This document shows, piece by piece, positions 43,835-52,954 of a DNA stretch of 64,000 nt (its first letter is position 1; each line of letters starts with the position of its first letter). The stretch is from an uncultured Porphyromonadaceae bacterium (lineage in GTDB: Bacteria; Bacteroidota; Bacteroidia; Bacteroidales; Muribaculaceae). The notes under the pieces are model-generated. The model was given only the letters and a program-made list of their open reading frames with translations. It did not search any database and was not told where the DNA came from. The stretch is from the NCBI GenBank assembly GCA_905202215.1, contig CAJKRG010000005.1, positions 38,011-102,010 on the forward strand, in the 5' to 3' direction. Position numbers and translations under genes: made by a program.

Positions 43835-45415
43835 TTAAAATTCGCTGGTGAAGTGGAAGCGGATTTTCGGGAAATCGTTCTGCGCCATGGTGAGGACAAA
43901 CTGCGAGTCGGCAAGAAAGACGTCGCGGCCTTCGCGGTCGAGGGCCATGAACTGATGCTTGCGTTTCTTGAAGGCTTCGAGAGCGGCGGGATCGTCGCTT
44001 TCTATCCAGCAGGCCTTGTACATAGACATCGGCTCCCAGCGGCACTGCGCGCCATATTCATGCAGAAGACGGTACTGTATGACCTCGAACTGGAGCTGAC
44101 CGACGGTGCCGATGACCTTGCGGCCGTTGAACTGGTGCATGAACAGCTGTGCCACACCCTCGTCCATGAGCTGCTGAATGCCTTTCTCAAGCTGTTTCGA
44201 CTTCATTGGGTCGGTATTCTCGATATACATGAACATCTCGGGCGAGAAGCTGGGCAGCCCCTTGTAGTGTATCTCCTCGCCGGCGGTCAGCGTATCGCCG
44301 ATCTTGAAGTTGCCGGTGTCAGGAATGCCGACGATATCGCCGGGATATGCCTCGTCGACAATGCTCTTCTTCTGGGCCATGAAAGCCGTAGGGGCAGCAA
44401 ATCGAAGTGTCTTGCCTGTGCGCATGTGCTTATAGGGGGCGTTGCGCTCGAACTTGCCCGAGCATACCTTGACAAAAGCGATACAGCTGCGGTGGTTAGG
44501 ATCCATATTGGCATGAATCTTGAACACGAAACCGCTGAAGGCATCTTCCTGTGGCTCGACCACACGTTCGAGAGCGGCCACAGGTCTGGGTTCGGGCGCA
44601 ATTTTCACGAAGCAGTCGAGCATTTCCTTGACACCGAATGTATTGAGAGCCGAGCCGAAGAATACGGGAGCCGTGCGTCCGGCAAGGTAATCGTTGACAT
44701 CGAATTCGGGATATACGCCTTCAACCAGCTCAAGATCCTCGCGCAGTTTGGCGGCATCAACATCGCCCACGGCCTCGTCGATGCGCGGATCGTTGATATC
44801 GTCGATCTCGACGCGTTCGGTGGCGCGCTGTTTGTCGGGTGTGAAGAGGTCGAGGCTCTTTTCATAGATATTATAGACGCCCTTGAATTTAGCGCCAATA
44901 TTTATCGGCCACGACAGCGGACGGACGGCTATCTTCAGTTCGGCCTCCAGCTCGTCGAGAATTTCGAATGGATCACGACCTTCGCGGTCGAGCTTGTTGA
45001 CGAATATGATGACAGGGGTATTGCGCATGCGGCATACCTCCATGAGTTTGCGGGTCTGGGTCTCGACACCCTTGGCCACGTCGACCACTATGATAACGCT
45101 GTCGACAGCCGTAAGAGTGCGGTAAGTGTCTTCGGCGAAGTCCTGGTGACCGGGTGTATCGAGAATGTTGATCTTATAATCGCCGTAATTGAAACCCATG
45201 ACCGAAGTGGCAACCGAAATGCCGCGCTGCTTTTCGATCTCCATCCAGTCGGATGTGGCCGTTTTTTTGATCTTGTTCGATTTCACGGCACCGGCGATAT
45301 GGATAGCGCCGCCGAAAAGAAGCAGCTTCTCGGTCAGAGTGGTCTTGCCCGCGTCAGGGTGCGATATGATGGCGAAGGTGCGTCGCCGTTTTATTTCTTC
45401 GTTTAGATTAGCCAT
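43835..45415 (-). CDS. prfC: Peptide chain release factor 3
   Basis: GTPase that removes RF1/RF2 from the ribosome after termination. The 526 residues have the G1 motif SHPDAGKTT, G2/G3 region DTPGHQDFAEDTYRT and the NKLD-type motif FVNKLDREG, matching the EF-G-like RF3 family rather than EF-G. The ATG giving MANLNEEIKRRR overlaps the rfbD stop by 8 nt; upstream in-frame codons are within rfbD and unlike RF3. Confidence 0.96.
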   Translation of the reverse strand: MANLNEEIKRRRTFAIISHPDAGKTTLTEKLLLFGGAIHIAGAVKSNKIKKTATSDWMEIEKQRGISVATSVMGFNYGDYKINILDTPGHQDFAEDTYRTLTAVDSVIIVVDVAKGVETQTRKLMEVCRMRNTPVIIFVNKLDREGRDPFEILDELEAELKIAVRPLSWPINIGAKFKGVYNIYEKSLDLFTPDKQRATERVEIDDINDPRIDEAVGDVDAAKLREDLELVEGVYPEFDVNDYLAGRTAPVFFGSALNTFGVKEMLDCFVKIAPEPRPVAALERVVEPQEDAFSGFVFKIHANMDPNHRSCIAFVKVCSGKFERNAPYKHMRTGKTLRFAAPTAFMAQKKSIVDEAYPGDIVGIPDTGNFKIGDTLTAGEEIHYKGLPSFSPEMFMYIENTDPMKSKQLEKGIQQLMDEGVAQLFMHQFNGRKVIGTVGQLQFEVIQYRLLHEYGAQCRWEPMSMYKACWIESDDPAALEAFKKRKHQFMALDREGRDVFLADSQFVLTMAQNDFPKIRFHFTSEF

Positions 45416-46289
45416 TTTCCTGGATACTTGACAGTTGGGAGATACACCGACGCAATGCGTCGCGCCAGTGCGGGATGGCAAGACCGTATGTCGCCTTTAT
45501 TTTGGATTTATTGAGGACTGAGTAGAAAGGACGTGTTGCCGGCGTAGGATAGTCGCTGGTAAGGATCGGCTCGACGGCACGTGCCTTGTCGGCCTGACCG
45601 GTCTCCTCGAGTACAGCCACAGCGAAATCATACCATGTGGCCACACCTTCGTTGGCATAATGGAATATGCCGGCATTCCAGTGGCGCGACTGTATGATAT
45701 GAGATATGGCCTGGGCGAGATCGGCGGCATAGGTCGGCGTACCCGTCTGGTCGGCCACCATACACATACGGTTTTCCTTAGCGGCAAGACGCAGCACTGT
45801 TTTCAAAAAGTTATGACCGTAAACGGAATACAGCCATCCCGTGCGGATAATCATCGCGGTCGGTGCAAGGCCCATCAGAGCGGTCTCGCCCTTGCGCTTG
45901 GTAGTTCCGTAGACAGACAATGGCTCAGGCTTGGCAACCTCGGTATACGGACTCCAGGTATGCCCGTCGAACACATAGTCGGTCGAAATGTGTATTATCT
46001 TGAGATCGAGCTCATCGGCAAGACGGCCGAGATTGGAGGGAATATCGACGTTAGCCTCCTTGCACTGGAGCTTTTCCTCTTCAGCACGGTCTACGGCCGT
46101 ATAGGCGGCACAGTTTACCACATGGGTAAAATTTCCGGCCCGTAGAAATCGCTCTACGGCCTCACGGTCGGTGAGGTCGAGATCTTCACGGTGTATGTAT
46201 GTTGTCACACCCGGCATATCGTGCTCCAGGACACGCTTCAGTTCGTGTCCGAGCTGCCCGTTGCTGCCGGTTACTAAAATTTTTGCCAT
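45408..46289 (-). CDS. rfbD: dTDP-4-dehydrorhamnose reductase
   Basis: Last step of dTDP-L-rhamnose synthesis for surface polysaccharide. The 293 residues show the Rossmann motif GSNGQLGHE, the DLTD segment, STDYVFDG, the catalytic YGTTKRKGE (Tyr/Lys) and the RTGWLYSVYGHNFLKT motif of RmlD. The other rml genes are not nearby. An alternative start two codons upstream (MYMAK) cannot be excluded. Confidence 0.94.
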   Translation of the reverse strand: MAKILVTGSNGQLGHELKRVLEHDMPGVTTYIHREDLDLTDREAVERFLRAGNFTHVVNCAAYTAVDRAEEEKLQCKEANVDIPSNLGRLADELDLKIIHISTDYVFDGHTWSPYTEVAKPEPLSVYGTTKRKGETALMGLAPTAMIIRTGWLYSVYGHNFLKTVLRLAAKENRMCMVADQTGTPTYAADLAQAISHIIQSRHWNAGIFHYANEGVATWYDFAVAVLEETGQADKARAVEPILTSDYPTPATRPFYSVLNKSKIKATYGLAIPHWRDALRRCISQLSSIQENG

Positions 46290-46310
46290 ATACATTATCA
46301 GTCGTGAGTG

Positions 46311-46318
46311 CAAAATTA
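46311..46318 (-). promoter_or_regulatory. -7 element of rfbD
   Basis: TAATTTTG on the minus strand, 15-22 nt before the candidate start codons; no good -33 box. Confidence 0.5.
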
Positions 46319-46426
46319 GCAAAAAAAAACGACATTAGGTTAGCGAAAACTCCCCGAACAATCGCAAGTTTGTATAAACGGCAACATTACCGCACTTCCG
46401 GCCGGATGCGGCGATGGCGATCCGAG

Positions 46427-46894
46427 TCAATCATGGTGATAGGGCTCGCCACGAAGTATTGTACCTGCGCGGTAGATCTGCTCTACTGCAAACAGGCGCA
46501 CGAGTTCGTGTGGAAAAGTCATCGCCGACAGCGAAATCATGGCATCGGCGCGGTCGTAGACCTCCTGGCTGAAGCCGTAGGGACCACCCACGGTCAGCAC
46601 AAGCGTACGCGGCAGATCCACACTCTTTTTCTGCAGGAAATCGGCCCACTGGCGCGATGTGTATTGCTTTCCGCGCTCATCAAGAAGCATCAGGAAGTCG
46701 CCCGGGGCTGTTTCGGCAAGTATTTTAGCGCCTTCGAGAGATTTCTGGCCTTTCTGGTCGCGTGCGCCTTTTACGTCGGGTATGCAGACCATCGAAAACG
46801 GCCAGTAATGCGGTATACGCCTGGCATACATGTCGATGGCTTTGGATATGGCGGCATCCCGTACGCCGCCGACACACAGCAGTTTGATTTTCAT
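46427..46894 (-). CDS. rlmH: 23S rRNA pseudouridine1915 N3-methyltransferase
   Basis: SPOUT-class methyltransferase acting on helix 69 of 23S rRNA in the assembled ribosome. The 155-residue length and the trefoil-knot signature LVLTVGGPYGFSQEVYDRAD plus the C-terminal MTFPHELVRLFAVEQIYRA are diagnostic. It overlaps the rlmI-like gene by 4 nt. Confidence 0.97.
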   Translation of the reverse strand: MKIKLLCVGGVRDAAISKAIDMYARRIPHYWPFSMVCIPDVKGARDQKGQKSLEGAKILAETAPGDFLMLLDERGKQYTSRQWADFLQKKSVDLPRTLVLTVGGPYGFSQEVYDRADAMISLSAMTFPHELVRLFAVEQIYRAGTILRGEPYHHD

Positions 46895-48078
46895 TCGACG
46901 TACAGCACCAGACCCTTAAGATACTCGCCTTCGGGGTGATATATGTTCACAGGGTGGTCGGCAGGCTGGGTAAGCTGATGAAGGATACGCACCCGGCGAC
47001 GGCTCTGTGCCGCCGCACTGAACACCGCAAGACGGAACTGCTCGCGGTTGACGGCCTGCGAACACGAGAAAGTGAAAAGAATGCCACCGGGGGCAATCTT
47101 TTCGAACGCACGCGCATTGAGGCGGCGGTAGCCCTGAAGGGCATTGCGAAGTGCGCTGCGATGCTTCGCAAAAGCGGGCGGATCGAGAATTATCAGATCA
47201 TGACGCCCCGACTCCATACCGTCGAGATATTTGAAAGCGTCGATGGCCTGCGACACATGGCGTGTATCGCCGGGAAAATTGAGCGCCACATTGGCATCGG
47301 TAAGGCTGATTGCCTTTGCAGATGAATCGACCGACACAACCTCGCGGGCATTGCCGGCAAGAGCATAGACCGAAAAACCGCCGGTGTAGCAGAACATATT
47401 GAGCACACTGCGGCCTGCGCTGTAGCGCCGCAGAAGATCGCGGTTATCGCGCTGATCGACGAAAAAGCCTGTCTTCTGGCCACGCAGCCAGTCGATATGG
47501 AATTTAAGCCCGTTTTCAGTGGCCACATCATGCGTGTATCCGCCGACAATATAATCGTTCTGTGGATCGAGATGTGCCTTATAGGGGAGTGTAGTTTCCG
47601 ATTTATAATAAACGTTCGACACCCCGAGGCCATCGAGCGAGGCAAGTTCGCGGGCAATTATATTGCGGGCAAAGTGCATGCCCGGAGAATGCGCCTGCAT
47701 GACAGCGGTATCGCCATATACGTCGACCACAAGCCCCGGAAGAAAATCGCCCTCGCCGTGGACCAGACGGAAAGCGTCCGTAGCGGCCGAAGGAAATCCG
47801 AGAGACTTGCGGAGCGCGAGCGCACTGGCGAGGCGACGACGGTAGAAGGTCTCGTCGACCTTCTCGTCGGTGCCAAATGTGAGCATTCTAACGGCAATGC
47901 TGCCGATCTGGAAATGACCGGTACCGACTGTGCGGCCGTCGGAGGCCACAACCGTCACGAGGTCACCCTCTTCGATACCGTCGCCTTCCTCAGGCATTTT
48001 AACTAACGCTCCCGAGAACACCCACGGGTGAAAACGGTCGAGCGATTCTTCTTTTCCACGGCGCAAACGCAATTCCAT
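46891..48078 (-). CDS. Class I SAM-dependent rRNA methyltransferase (RlmI-like)
   Basis: A 395-residue RlmI/YccW-type 23S rRNA cytosine-5 methyltransferase. It has an N-terminal PUA domain (LRRGKEESLDRFHPWVFSGAL), the GFFVDQRDNR segment, the SAM loop NMFCYTGGFSVYA and the catalytic-type motif LDPPAFAK. The pairing with rlmH by overlapping codons suggests a ribosome-modification transcription unit. Confidence 0.93.
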   Translation of the reverse strand: MELRLRRGKEESLDRFHPWVFSGALVKMPEEGDGIEEGDLVTVVASDGRTVGTGHFQIGSIAVRMLTFGTDEKVDETFYRRRLASALALRKSLGFPSAATDAFRLVHGEGDFLPGLVVDVYGDTAVMQAHSPGMHFARNIIARELASLDGLGVSNVYYKSETTLPYKAHLDPQNDYIVGGYTHDVATENGLKFHIDWLRGQKTGFFVDQRDNRDLLRRYSAGRSVLNMFCYTGGFSVYALAGNAREVVSVDSSAKAISLTDANVALNFPGDTRHVSQAIDAFKYLDGMESGRHDLIILDPPAFAKHRSALRNALQGYRRLNARAFEKIAPGGILFTFSCSQAVNREQFRLAVFSAAAQSRRRVRILHQLTQPADHPVNIYHPEGEYLKGLVLYVE

Positions 48079-48240
48079 ATTGAGCTATTGAGCTGTTAAG
48101 CTGACAGGCTGACAAGTTTTTATACAAAAACCGTTAATGCGGTCAGGATGTCAGAATATTGATTATTCGGTATATTACAGTTTCAGACTTCGGGCCGTAA
48201 CTGAAAGCCTGTCAGCTCGTCAGCTTGTCAGCCCATCAGC
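48079..48240. repeat. Inverted array of GCTGAC/GTCAGC words
   Basis: The left part (48079-48122) repeats TTGAGCTATTGAGCTG, AAGCTGACAGGCTGACAAG; the right part (48200-48240) repeats GCCTGTCAGC, TCGTCAGC, TTGTCAGCCC, the complementary words. The whole rseP-rlmI gap is made of this element, with about 80 unremarkable bases in the middle. Confidence 0.7.
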
Positions 48241-49686
48241 CTATTTAAAGAATATGCGGTAGAGGTCGTTTCCGTTGGCATAGAAGAGGAGGGCCAGCAG
48301 GAAGAAGAAACCGATGGTGTTGGCGATCTCGAGGAAACGGTCGGAAGGCTTGCGGCGCGTCACGATCTCGACCAGAAGGAAGAGTATATAACCGCCGTCG
48401 AGAGCCGGAATCGGTATTATGTTCATGAAGGCAAGAATAATGGAGAGGAAAGCCGTAATCTGCCAGAATGCCTCCCAGTTCCAGCGGGTCGGAAACAGGT
48501 CGCCGAGGGTCGCGAAACCGCCGAGGCTCTGCGCGCCTTCTTTGGTGAAGACAAGCCCGAGCGACGACACATAGTTCGACAACTGTCCGGTTCCGATCTC
48601 CCAGCCGCGCGGAATAGCCTCGAATAAATTATAGTTTATCTTCGTACGTTTGAAAATATCGATCGGGCTGAGCATTTGTATGCCGATAGTCCCGCCGTCG
48701 GTGATTTCGACCGGTATCACCATCGTGCTGTCGCCGCGGACTATACCCAGAGGCACAGTCTCACCCTTATGCGCGGCAAGCGACTCCTTGAAGGTCTCGA
48801 TGAAACCGGTAGTATCGCCGTCGACAGTCAGAATACGGTCAAGTGGCTGAAGACCGGCCTTGATAGCATTGCCCCCGGCCACGGTCTTGCCGACGACAAC
48901 AGGGATACGGGCCCGCATAGGCACTGCGTCCTTACCCTTTGCAAGAAGCGAACGTATGACCTCACCGGGGACGACGATCTCGACCTCGGCGCCATTGCGG
49001 AGCACACCTACACGGGCACCAGGCTGCAACATATCCCAGCCGGCCGAATAGTCGGCCGCTTCAAGAGGCTTGCCGTCGAGGGTCTGGAGGATATCACCGT
49101 CGCGAAATCCGGCTTCCTTAAGTTCCGGACAGAAATTCATACCTTCGCTCATGTCCTGATAAGCCACGACATCATCGCCCCAGTGGAATGCTATACCTAT
49201 ATATATACATATGGCCAGAACGAAATTGAGCACCACGCCTGCCGCCATGACACATAAGCGCTGCCATGCCGGCTTGCTACGCAACTCCCACGACTGAGGC
49301 TCTGCGGCGAGCTTGCTGCTGTCCTGAGTCTCATCGACCATTCCGGCAATGGCACAGTATCCGCCCAATGGCAGCCATCCCAGGCCGTAGACGGTATCGC
49401 GCCATGTCGGTTTGCCGTCGGGCCGAGGCTGATGCGGCTTTGACACTTGCCATGTCTTAAGGGGTTTTGGCCAGGTGCCGTCCTTGCGCTCTCCCGGAGC
49501 AATGAATTCGAGGGTACCCTTCATCGGGTCGTAGCGCAGAATAGAGAACCACGGATTGAAGAAGAGAAAAAAGCGTGTTACTTTCACGCCGAATATCCGG
49601 GCGAAGATATAATGGCCGAACTCGTGTATTGTCACCAATATCACGAGCGCCAGTACAAGTTGCGCCGCTTTAACGAGTATTTCCAA
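48241..49686 (-). CDS. rseP: RIP metalloprotease RseP (site-2 protease)
   Basis: Inner-membrane zinc protease that cuts transmembrane anti-sigma factors and signal peptides. HEFGH is the catalytic site (His21, Glu22, His25 from the chosen start); a PDZ region (AIKAGLQPLDRILTVDGD) follows and the second metal motif is PALDGGY. Translation probably starts at TTG (MEILVKAAQL), matching homologues; another in-frame TTG lies 30 nt upstream. It follows dxr, a common pairing. Confidence 0.93.
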   Translation of the reverse strand: MEILVKAAQLVLALVILVTIHEFGHYIFARIFGVKVTRFFLFFNPWFSILRYDPMKGTLEFIAPGERKDGTWPKPLKTWQVSKPHQPRPDGKPTWRDTVYGLGWLPLGGYCAIAGMVDETQDSSKLAAEPQSWELRSKPAWQRLCVMAAGVVLNFVLAICIYIGIAFHWGDDVVAYQDMSEGMNFCPELKEAGFRDGDILQTLDGKPLEAADYSAGWDMLQPGARVGVLRNGAEVEIVVPGEVIRSLLAKGKDAVPMRARIPVVVGKTVAGGNAIKAGLQPLDRILTVDGDTTGFIETFKESLAAHKGETVPLGIVRGDSTMVIPVEITDGGTIGIQMLSPIDIFKRTKINYNLFEAIPRGWEIGTGQLSNYVSSLGLVFTKEGAQSLGGFATLGDLFPTRWNWEAFWQITAFLSIILAFMNIIPIPALDGGYILFLLVEIVTRRKPSDRFLEIANTIGFFFLLALLFYANGNDLYRIFFK

Positions 49687-49749
49687 ATTTATAAGTTTAA
49701 ATATTTTAATTATCAATTATTTTCCTATCAAAAGACAGGTAATATCACA

Positions 49750-50910
49750 TCATTTTATCATTTCGGCGGCTTTGGCGCGCGCTTCGGCATTAGACGCCAC
49801 ATAATCGTCGAATTCGGGAGCCGCCACATACGACACGGCATCAAGCGTACGTTCTATCACTCCGTAGATCCGGCCGAATTTAATGCGGCCTTCGAGAAAT
49901 GCGGCCACGGCTATTTCATTGGCGGCATTGATGACGCAAGCCGTATTTCCTCGACGTCCGAGCGCCACACGGGCAAGACCAAGACAGGGGAAACGTTCTT
50001 CGTCGGGTTTTTCGAATGTCAAAGTCGCGAAATCAGCAAGGCCCATGCGCTGCGATGCCCCTTCAAGCCGCGAATGGCATCCGAGAGCGTATGCTATGGG
50101 CAGATGCATGTCGGGAAGACCGAGCTGGGCCTTGACAGCTCCATCGACAAACTCGACCATGGAGTGGACTATGGACTGCGGATGCACCACAGCCTCGATC
50201 CTGTCGGGAGCTACACCGAAAAGATAGTGAGCCTCGATGATCTCGAAAGCCTTGTTCATCATTGTAGCCGAATCGATAGTTATTTTACGTCCCATGTTCC
50301 AGTTGGGGTGACGCAGGGCATCGGCGGCCGTAGCCTCAGCCATCCGTTCGGCCGACCATGTGCGGAACGGGCCGCCCGAGGCGGTAATCAGAAGACGACG
50401 CACCCTGTCGGGCTTCTCACCGGCGAGACACTGGGCTATAGCGGAGTGTTCCGAGTCGACGGGATATATTTTCGACGATGACTCGACAAGCATGCGGTTT
50501 ATCATATCGCCGGCCACGACAAGAGTTTCCTTATTGGCCAAAGCGATATCCTTGCCAGCTCTGATGGCGCGCACGGTGGGCTGGAGACCGCTGTATCCTA
50601 CAGTCGCGGTAACGACAGTGTCGATATCATCGGCTTCGACACACTCGGCCAGCGCCTCGTCGCCTGCGCGGCACTCTATGCCGAGCGGAGCGAGAGCGGC
50701 CTCGACCTGAGGCAGAAGTTCCGTCCGGCCTATGACGACACGGCGCGGACGATGCACGCGGGCGGCTTCGATAAGTTTGGCGGCATTACTGCCGGCGGTG
50801 AGCACAACGGCATGATAGCGCCCCGGTCTGGAGGCTATTATATCAAGGGTCTGGCTTCCGATAGAACCGGTAGCTCCAAGTACGGCTATATTCTTAACTG
50901 TGTCTTTCAC
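49750..50910 (-). CDS. dxr: 1-deoxy-D-xylulose 5-phosphate reductoisomerase
   Basis: Makes 2-C-methyl-D-erythritol 4-phosphate in the MEP isoprenoid pathway. The 386 residues start with the NADPH loop VLGATGSIGSQT and include NKETLVVAGD, PVDSEHSAIAQCL (metal Asp/Glu) and NWNMGRKITIDSATMMNK. The GTG start (MKDTVKNIAVLG) lies after the promoter; longer frames would start upstream of the -7 box. Confidence 0.96.
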   Translation of the reverse strand: MKDTVKNIAVLGATGSIGSQTLDIIASRPGRYHAVVLTAGSNAAKLIEAARVHRPRRVVIGRTELLPQVEAALAPLGIECRAGDEALAECVEADDIDTVVTATVGYSGLQPTVRAIRAGKDIALANKETLVVAGDMINRMLVESSSKIYPVDSEHSAIAQCLAGEKPDRVRRLLITASGGPFRTWSAERMAEATAADALRHPNWNMGRKITIDSATMMNKAFEIIEAHYLFGVAPDRIEAVVHPQSIVHSMVEFVDGAVKAQLGLPDMHLPIAYALGCHSRLEGASQRMGLADFATLTFEKPDEERFPCLGLARVALGRRGNTACVINAANEIAVAAFLEGRIKFGRIYGVIERTLDAVSYVAAPEFDDYVASNAEARAKAAEMIK

Positions 50911-50934
50911 AAGATGTGAGATTGGTTGCGGGTG

Positions 50935-50942
50935 CAAAAATA
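50935..50942 (-). promoter_or_regulatory. -7 element of dxr-rseP
   Basis: TATTTTTG on the minus strand, 24 nt upstream of the dxr GTG. The divergent DUF4252 gene starts 70 nt away on the other strand. Confidence 0.55.
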
Positions 50943-51011
50943 CAAAAAAAAGCGGAGTTTTTTGTAACTTTACGGGCATTGGCGCAGTCTACAAGACAAA
51001 ACACCGAAACA

Positions 51012-51464
51012 ATGAAGCGATTCTTAACATTAATTGTGCTTTCAGCGGTCATCCTCGGCATGACAGCAGGCAATCCGTCGAAACTTTTCGATGAGTTTAA
51101 AAACACCGAAAACGCCGAATATGTAAAGGTTCCGCGCTTTCTTCTATGGATAGCCCGGGCAAACGGATCGATCGGCGACGTGCCGATGGCCGGAAAAATA
51201 TCGGGCGTGAAAGTCCTGTCTCTCGACGGAGTCGGAACCAAGACTAAAAACGATTTCGGCAGACGCCTGAAAGAGGAGACCGACGGATTCGACGAACTCA
51301 TAAATGTAAAAGATGATGACAGCCGCGTCCGCATTTTCACACGGGCCGACGGCAACAAGTTCAAGAATCTGTATATCTTCGCCACCGACAAGGACGACTG
51401 CGCCTTCATCGAGCTATCGGGCAAATTCACACCCGACGATCTGAAGAAGATAATGGAAGACTGA
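51012..51464 (+). CDS. DUF4252 domain exported protein
   Basis: A 150-residue protein with a signal peptide (RFLTLIVLSAVILGMTAG) and the DUF4252 core: KLFDEFKNTENAEYVKVPRF, DELINVKDDDSRVRIFTRAD and CAFIELSGKFTPDDLKKI. DUF4252 has no known activity. It is first in a four-gene cassette with an ECF sigma factor, an anti-sigma-like protein and a second DUF4252 gene. Its stop overlaps the sigma start. A weak -7-like TAACTTTA lies upstream near 50968. Confidence 0.85.
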   Translation: MKRFLTLIVLSAVILGMTAGNPSKLFDEFKNTENAEYVKVPRFLLWIARANGSIGDVPMAGKISGVKVLSLDGVGTKTKNDFGRRLKEETDGFDELINVKDDDSRVRIFTRADGNKFKNLYIFATDKDDCAFIELSGKFTPDDLKKIMED

Positions 51465-51949
51465 TGACCGCCGCTGCATTCAAAGGACAGGTATGCGTGC
51501 ACCTCGACGCGATGTATCGTGTGGCGCTCGCGCTATGCGGAAACACTGCCGATGCAGCCGACGCCGTGCAGGATGCCTCGGTCAAGCTATGGGAGAGCCG
51601 CGAAAGCCTCGACCGCGTAGGAAACATGCAGGCATACTGCATAGCGGCCGCGCGCAACGCCGCGCTCTCGCTCATCAAAGGACGACACCGGACAGACGAC
51701 ATCGACGTCACCGCCCCGGTTGCTTCCGCCGAATCACTCGACAATAAAATCGATAACCGGGATACCGTAGGATATATCAGAACGATCATGGCCACTCTGC
51801 CGGATAATCAACGCATAGTCCTGACCATGCGCGATTTCGAAGGCTGCGAGATAGACGAAATAGAGAAAGCCACAGGACTGTCGGCCGGCAATATAAGAGT
51901 ACTGCTGAGCCGCGCACGCTCGACAATCAGAAAACACTTCGGAAAATGA
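51464..51949 (+). CDS. ECF-type RNA polymerase sigma factor
   Basis: A 161-residue sigma-70 family regulator. Region 2 is visible as ALALCGNTADAADAVQDASVKLWESRES with YCIAAARNAALSLIKG; region 4 as LPDNQRIVLTMRDFEGCEIDEI followed by AGNIRVLLSRARSTIRKHFG, a helix-turn-helix. It belongs to the short Bacteroidetes ECF group. It overlaps both neighbours by a few bases, so its amount is tied to the anti-sigma-like protein that follows. Confidence 0.94.
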   Translation: MTAAAFKGQVCVHLDAMYRVALALCGNTADAADAVQDASVKLWESRESLDRVGNMQAYCIAAARNAALSLIKGRHRTDDIDVTAPVASAESLDNKIDNRDTVGYIRTIMATLPDNQRIVLTMRDFEGCEIDEIEKATGLSAGNIRVLLSRARSTIRKHFGK

Positions 51950-52434
51950 ATATAGAAACAGAATACATCAAAAGCCTGCTTTCGAAATATTACAGCGGCG
52001 AATCGACGCTCGACGAAGAGCGCCTCATACGCGAATATTTCGCCGGAGACGCCACAGACCCCGAGCTGGAAACCGACCGCATGATATTCGCCGCAATGGC
52101 CGAAACGGTCAAGGCGCCCGAGAGCCTGCGCGAAGCCGTAGAAAAGCACGTCGAACAGGAATCGGCAAAAGAAATAAAAAAGCGTCTGCGTCCACGATAC
52201 GGCCGCATTGCCGCAGCTGCCGCCGTGCTTCTTGCTGCCGTCACGATCTCAGTACACTATCTCGCAACGCCTTCAGAACCGGCTCTCACGCCCGAAGAGG
52301 CCCGCGAGCACACGGTAATGGCGCTTACACTATTGACAAAGACAATGAAAAAAGGCTATACGGCGGTCGAAAACAGCGCACGCACAGCCTCTACCACAAT
52401 CGAAACTGCTGAAAACACTATAAACAAACTATGA
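51946..52434 (+). CDS. Anti-sigma-like single-span membrane protein
   Basis: A 162-residue protein with an acidic N-terminal cytoplasmic region (TEYIKSLLSKYYSGESTLDEE), one membrane span (about 87-107, YGRIAAAAAVLLAAVTISVHY) and a short Thr/Ala-rich periplasmic tail. Order, topology and coupling to the sigma gene suggest an anti-sigma factor; no zinc (ZAS) motif is seen. It overlaps the second DUF4252 gene by four bases. Confidence 0.7.
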   Translation: MNIETEYIKSLLSKYYSGESTLDEERLIREYFAGDATDPELETDRMIFAAMAETVKAPESLREAVEKHVEQESAKEIKKRLRPRYGRIAAAAAVLLAAVTISVHYLATPSEPALTPEEAREHTVMALTLLTKTMKKGYTAVENSARTASTTIETAENTINKL

Positions 52435-52889
52435 AAAAAATATTTATTCTCCTGATCATCTGCTTCTGTGCCTCTATGGCCAAAGCCGAAACCTTCTTTG
52501 AGGAATGCGAGAACATTCCGGGCGTGACAACCGTGTACGTTTCCAAAGCCATGATTTCGCTCGCCGGAGACCTCAACATCGATTCCGACAACATGGACTT
52601 CAACAGTATTGCGTCGAAAATCGACGGTTTGTGGGTGGTAAATGCCGAAAACGACAAAGCCAGAATCATCAAAGACAAAGCCAAGAATTTGTTCAACGGT
52701 AAAGACTACGAGAAACTCGTGTCCGTACGTGAAGACGACGAAACCGTCGACATTCTCATGCGCCCCCTCGGCAAGGGCAAGAATGAATGCATAATCAAAG
52801 CCTTAGAAAGCGACGAAGCCACCATCGTGATAATCACCGGTTCCTTTACCCTGCAGGACATAGCTTCGGCCACCCGCACTTCGCGATAG
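52431..52889 (+). CDS. DUF4252 domain exported protein, second copy
   Basis: A 152-residue protein with a signal peptide (IFILLIICFCASMAKA) and the DUF4252 pattern (FFEECENIPGVTTVYVSKAM, LVSVREDDETVDILMRP, ATIVIITGSFTLQDIAS). It is paralogous to the first gene of the cassette but clearly diverged. Both are probably targets or sensors of the sigma/anti-sigma pair (inference). Confidence 0.88.
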   Translation: MKKIFILLIICFCASMAKAETFFEECENIPGVTTVYVSKAMISLAGDLNIDSDNMDFNSIASKIDGLWVVNAENDKARIIKDKAKNLFNGKDYEKLVSVREDDETVDILMRPLGKGKNECIIKALESDEATIVIITGSFTLQDIASATRTSR

Positions 52890-52913
52890 TACAATAAAAA
52901 TGTTTCATGTTAA

Positions 52914-52950
52914 AGACGCCGTGTCAAAATCGATACGGCATCTTTTTTAT
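52914..52950 (+). terminator. Intrinsic terminator of the DUF4252/sigma cassette
   Basis: GACGCCGT/ACGGCATC (one mismatch) with a 13-nt loop, followed by TTTTTTA. Confidence 0.65.
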
Positions 52951-52954
52951 CGCT

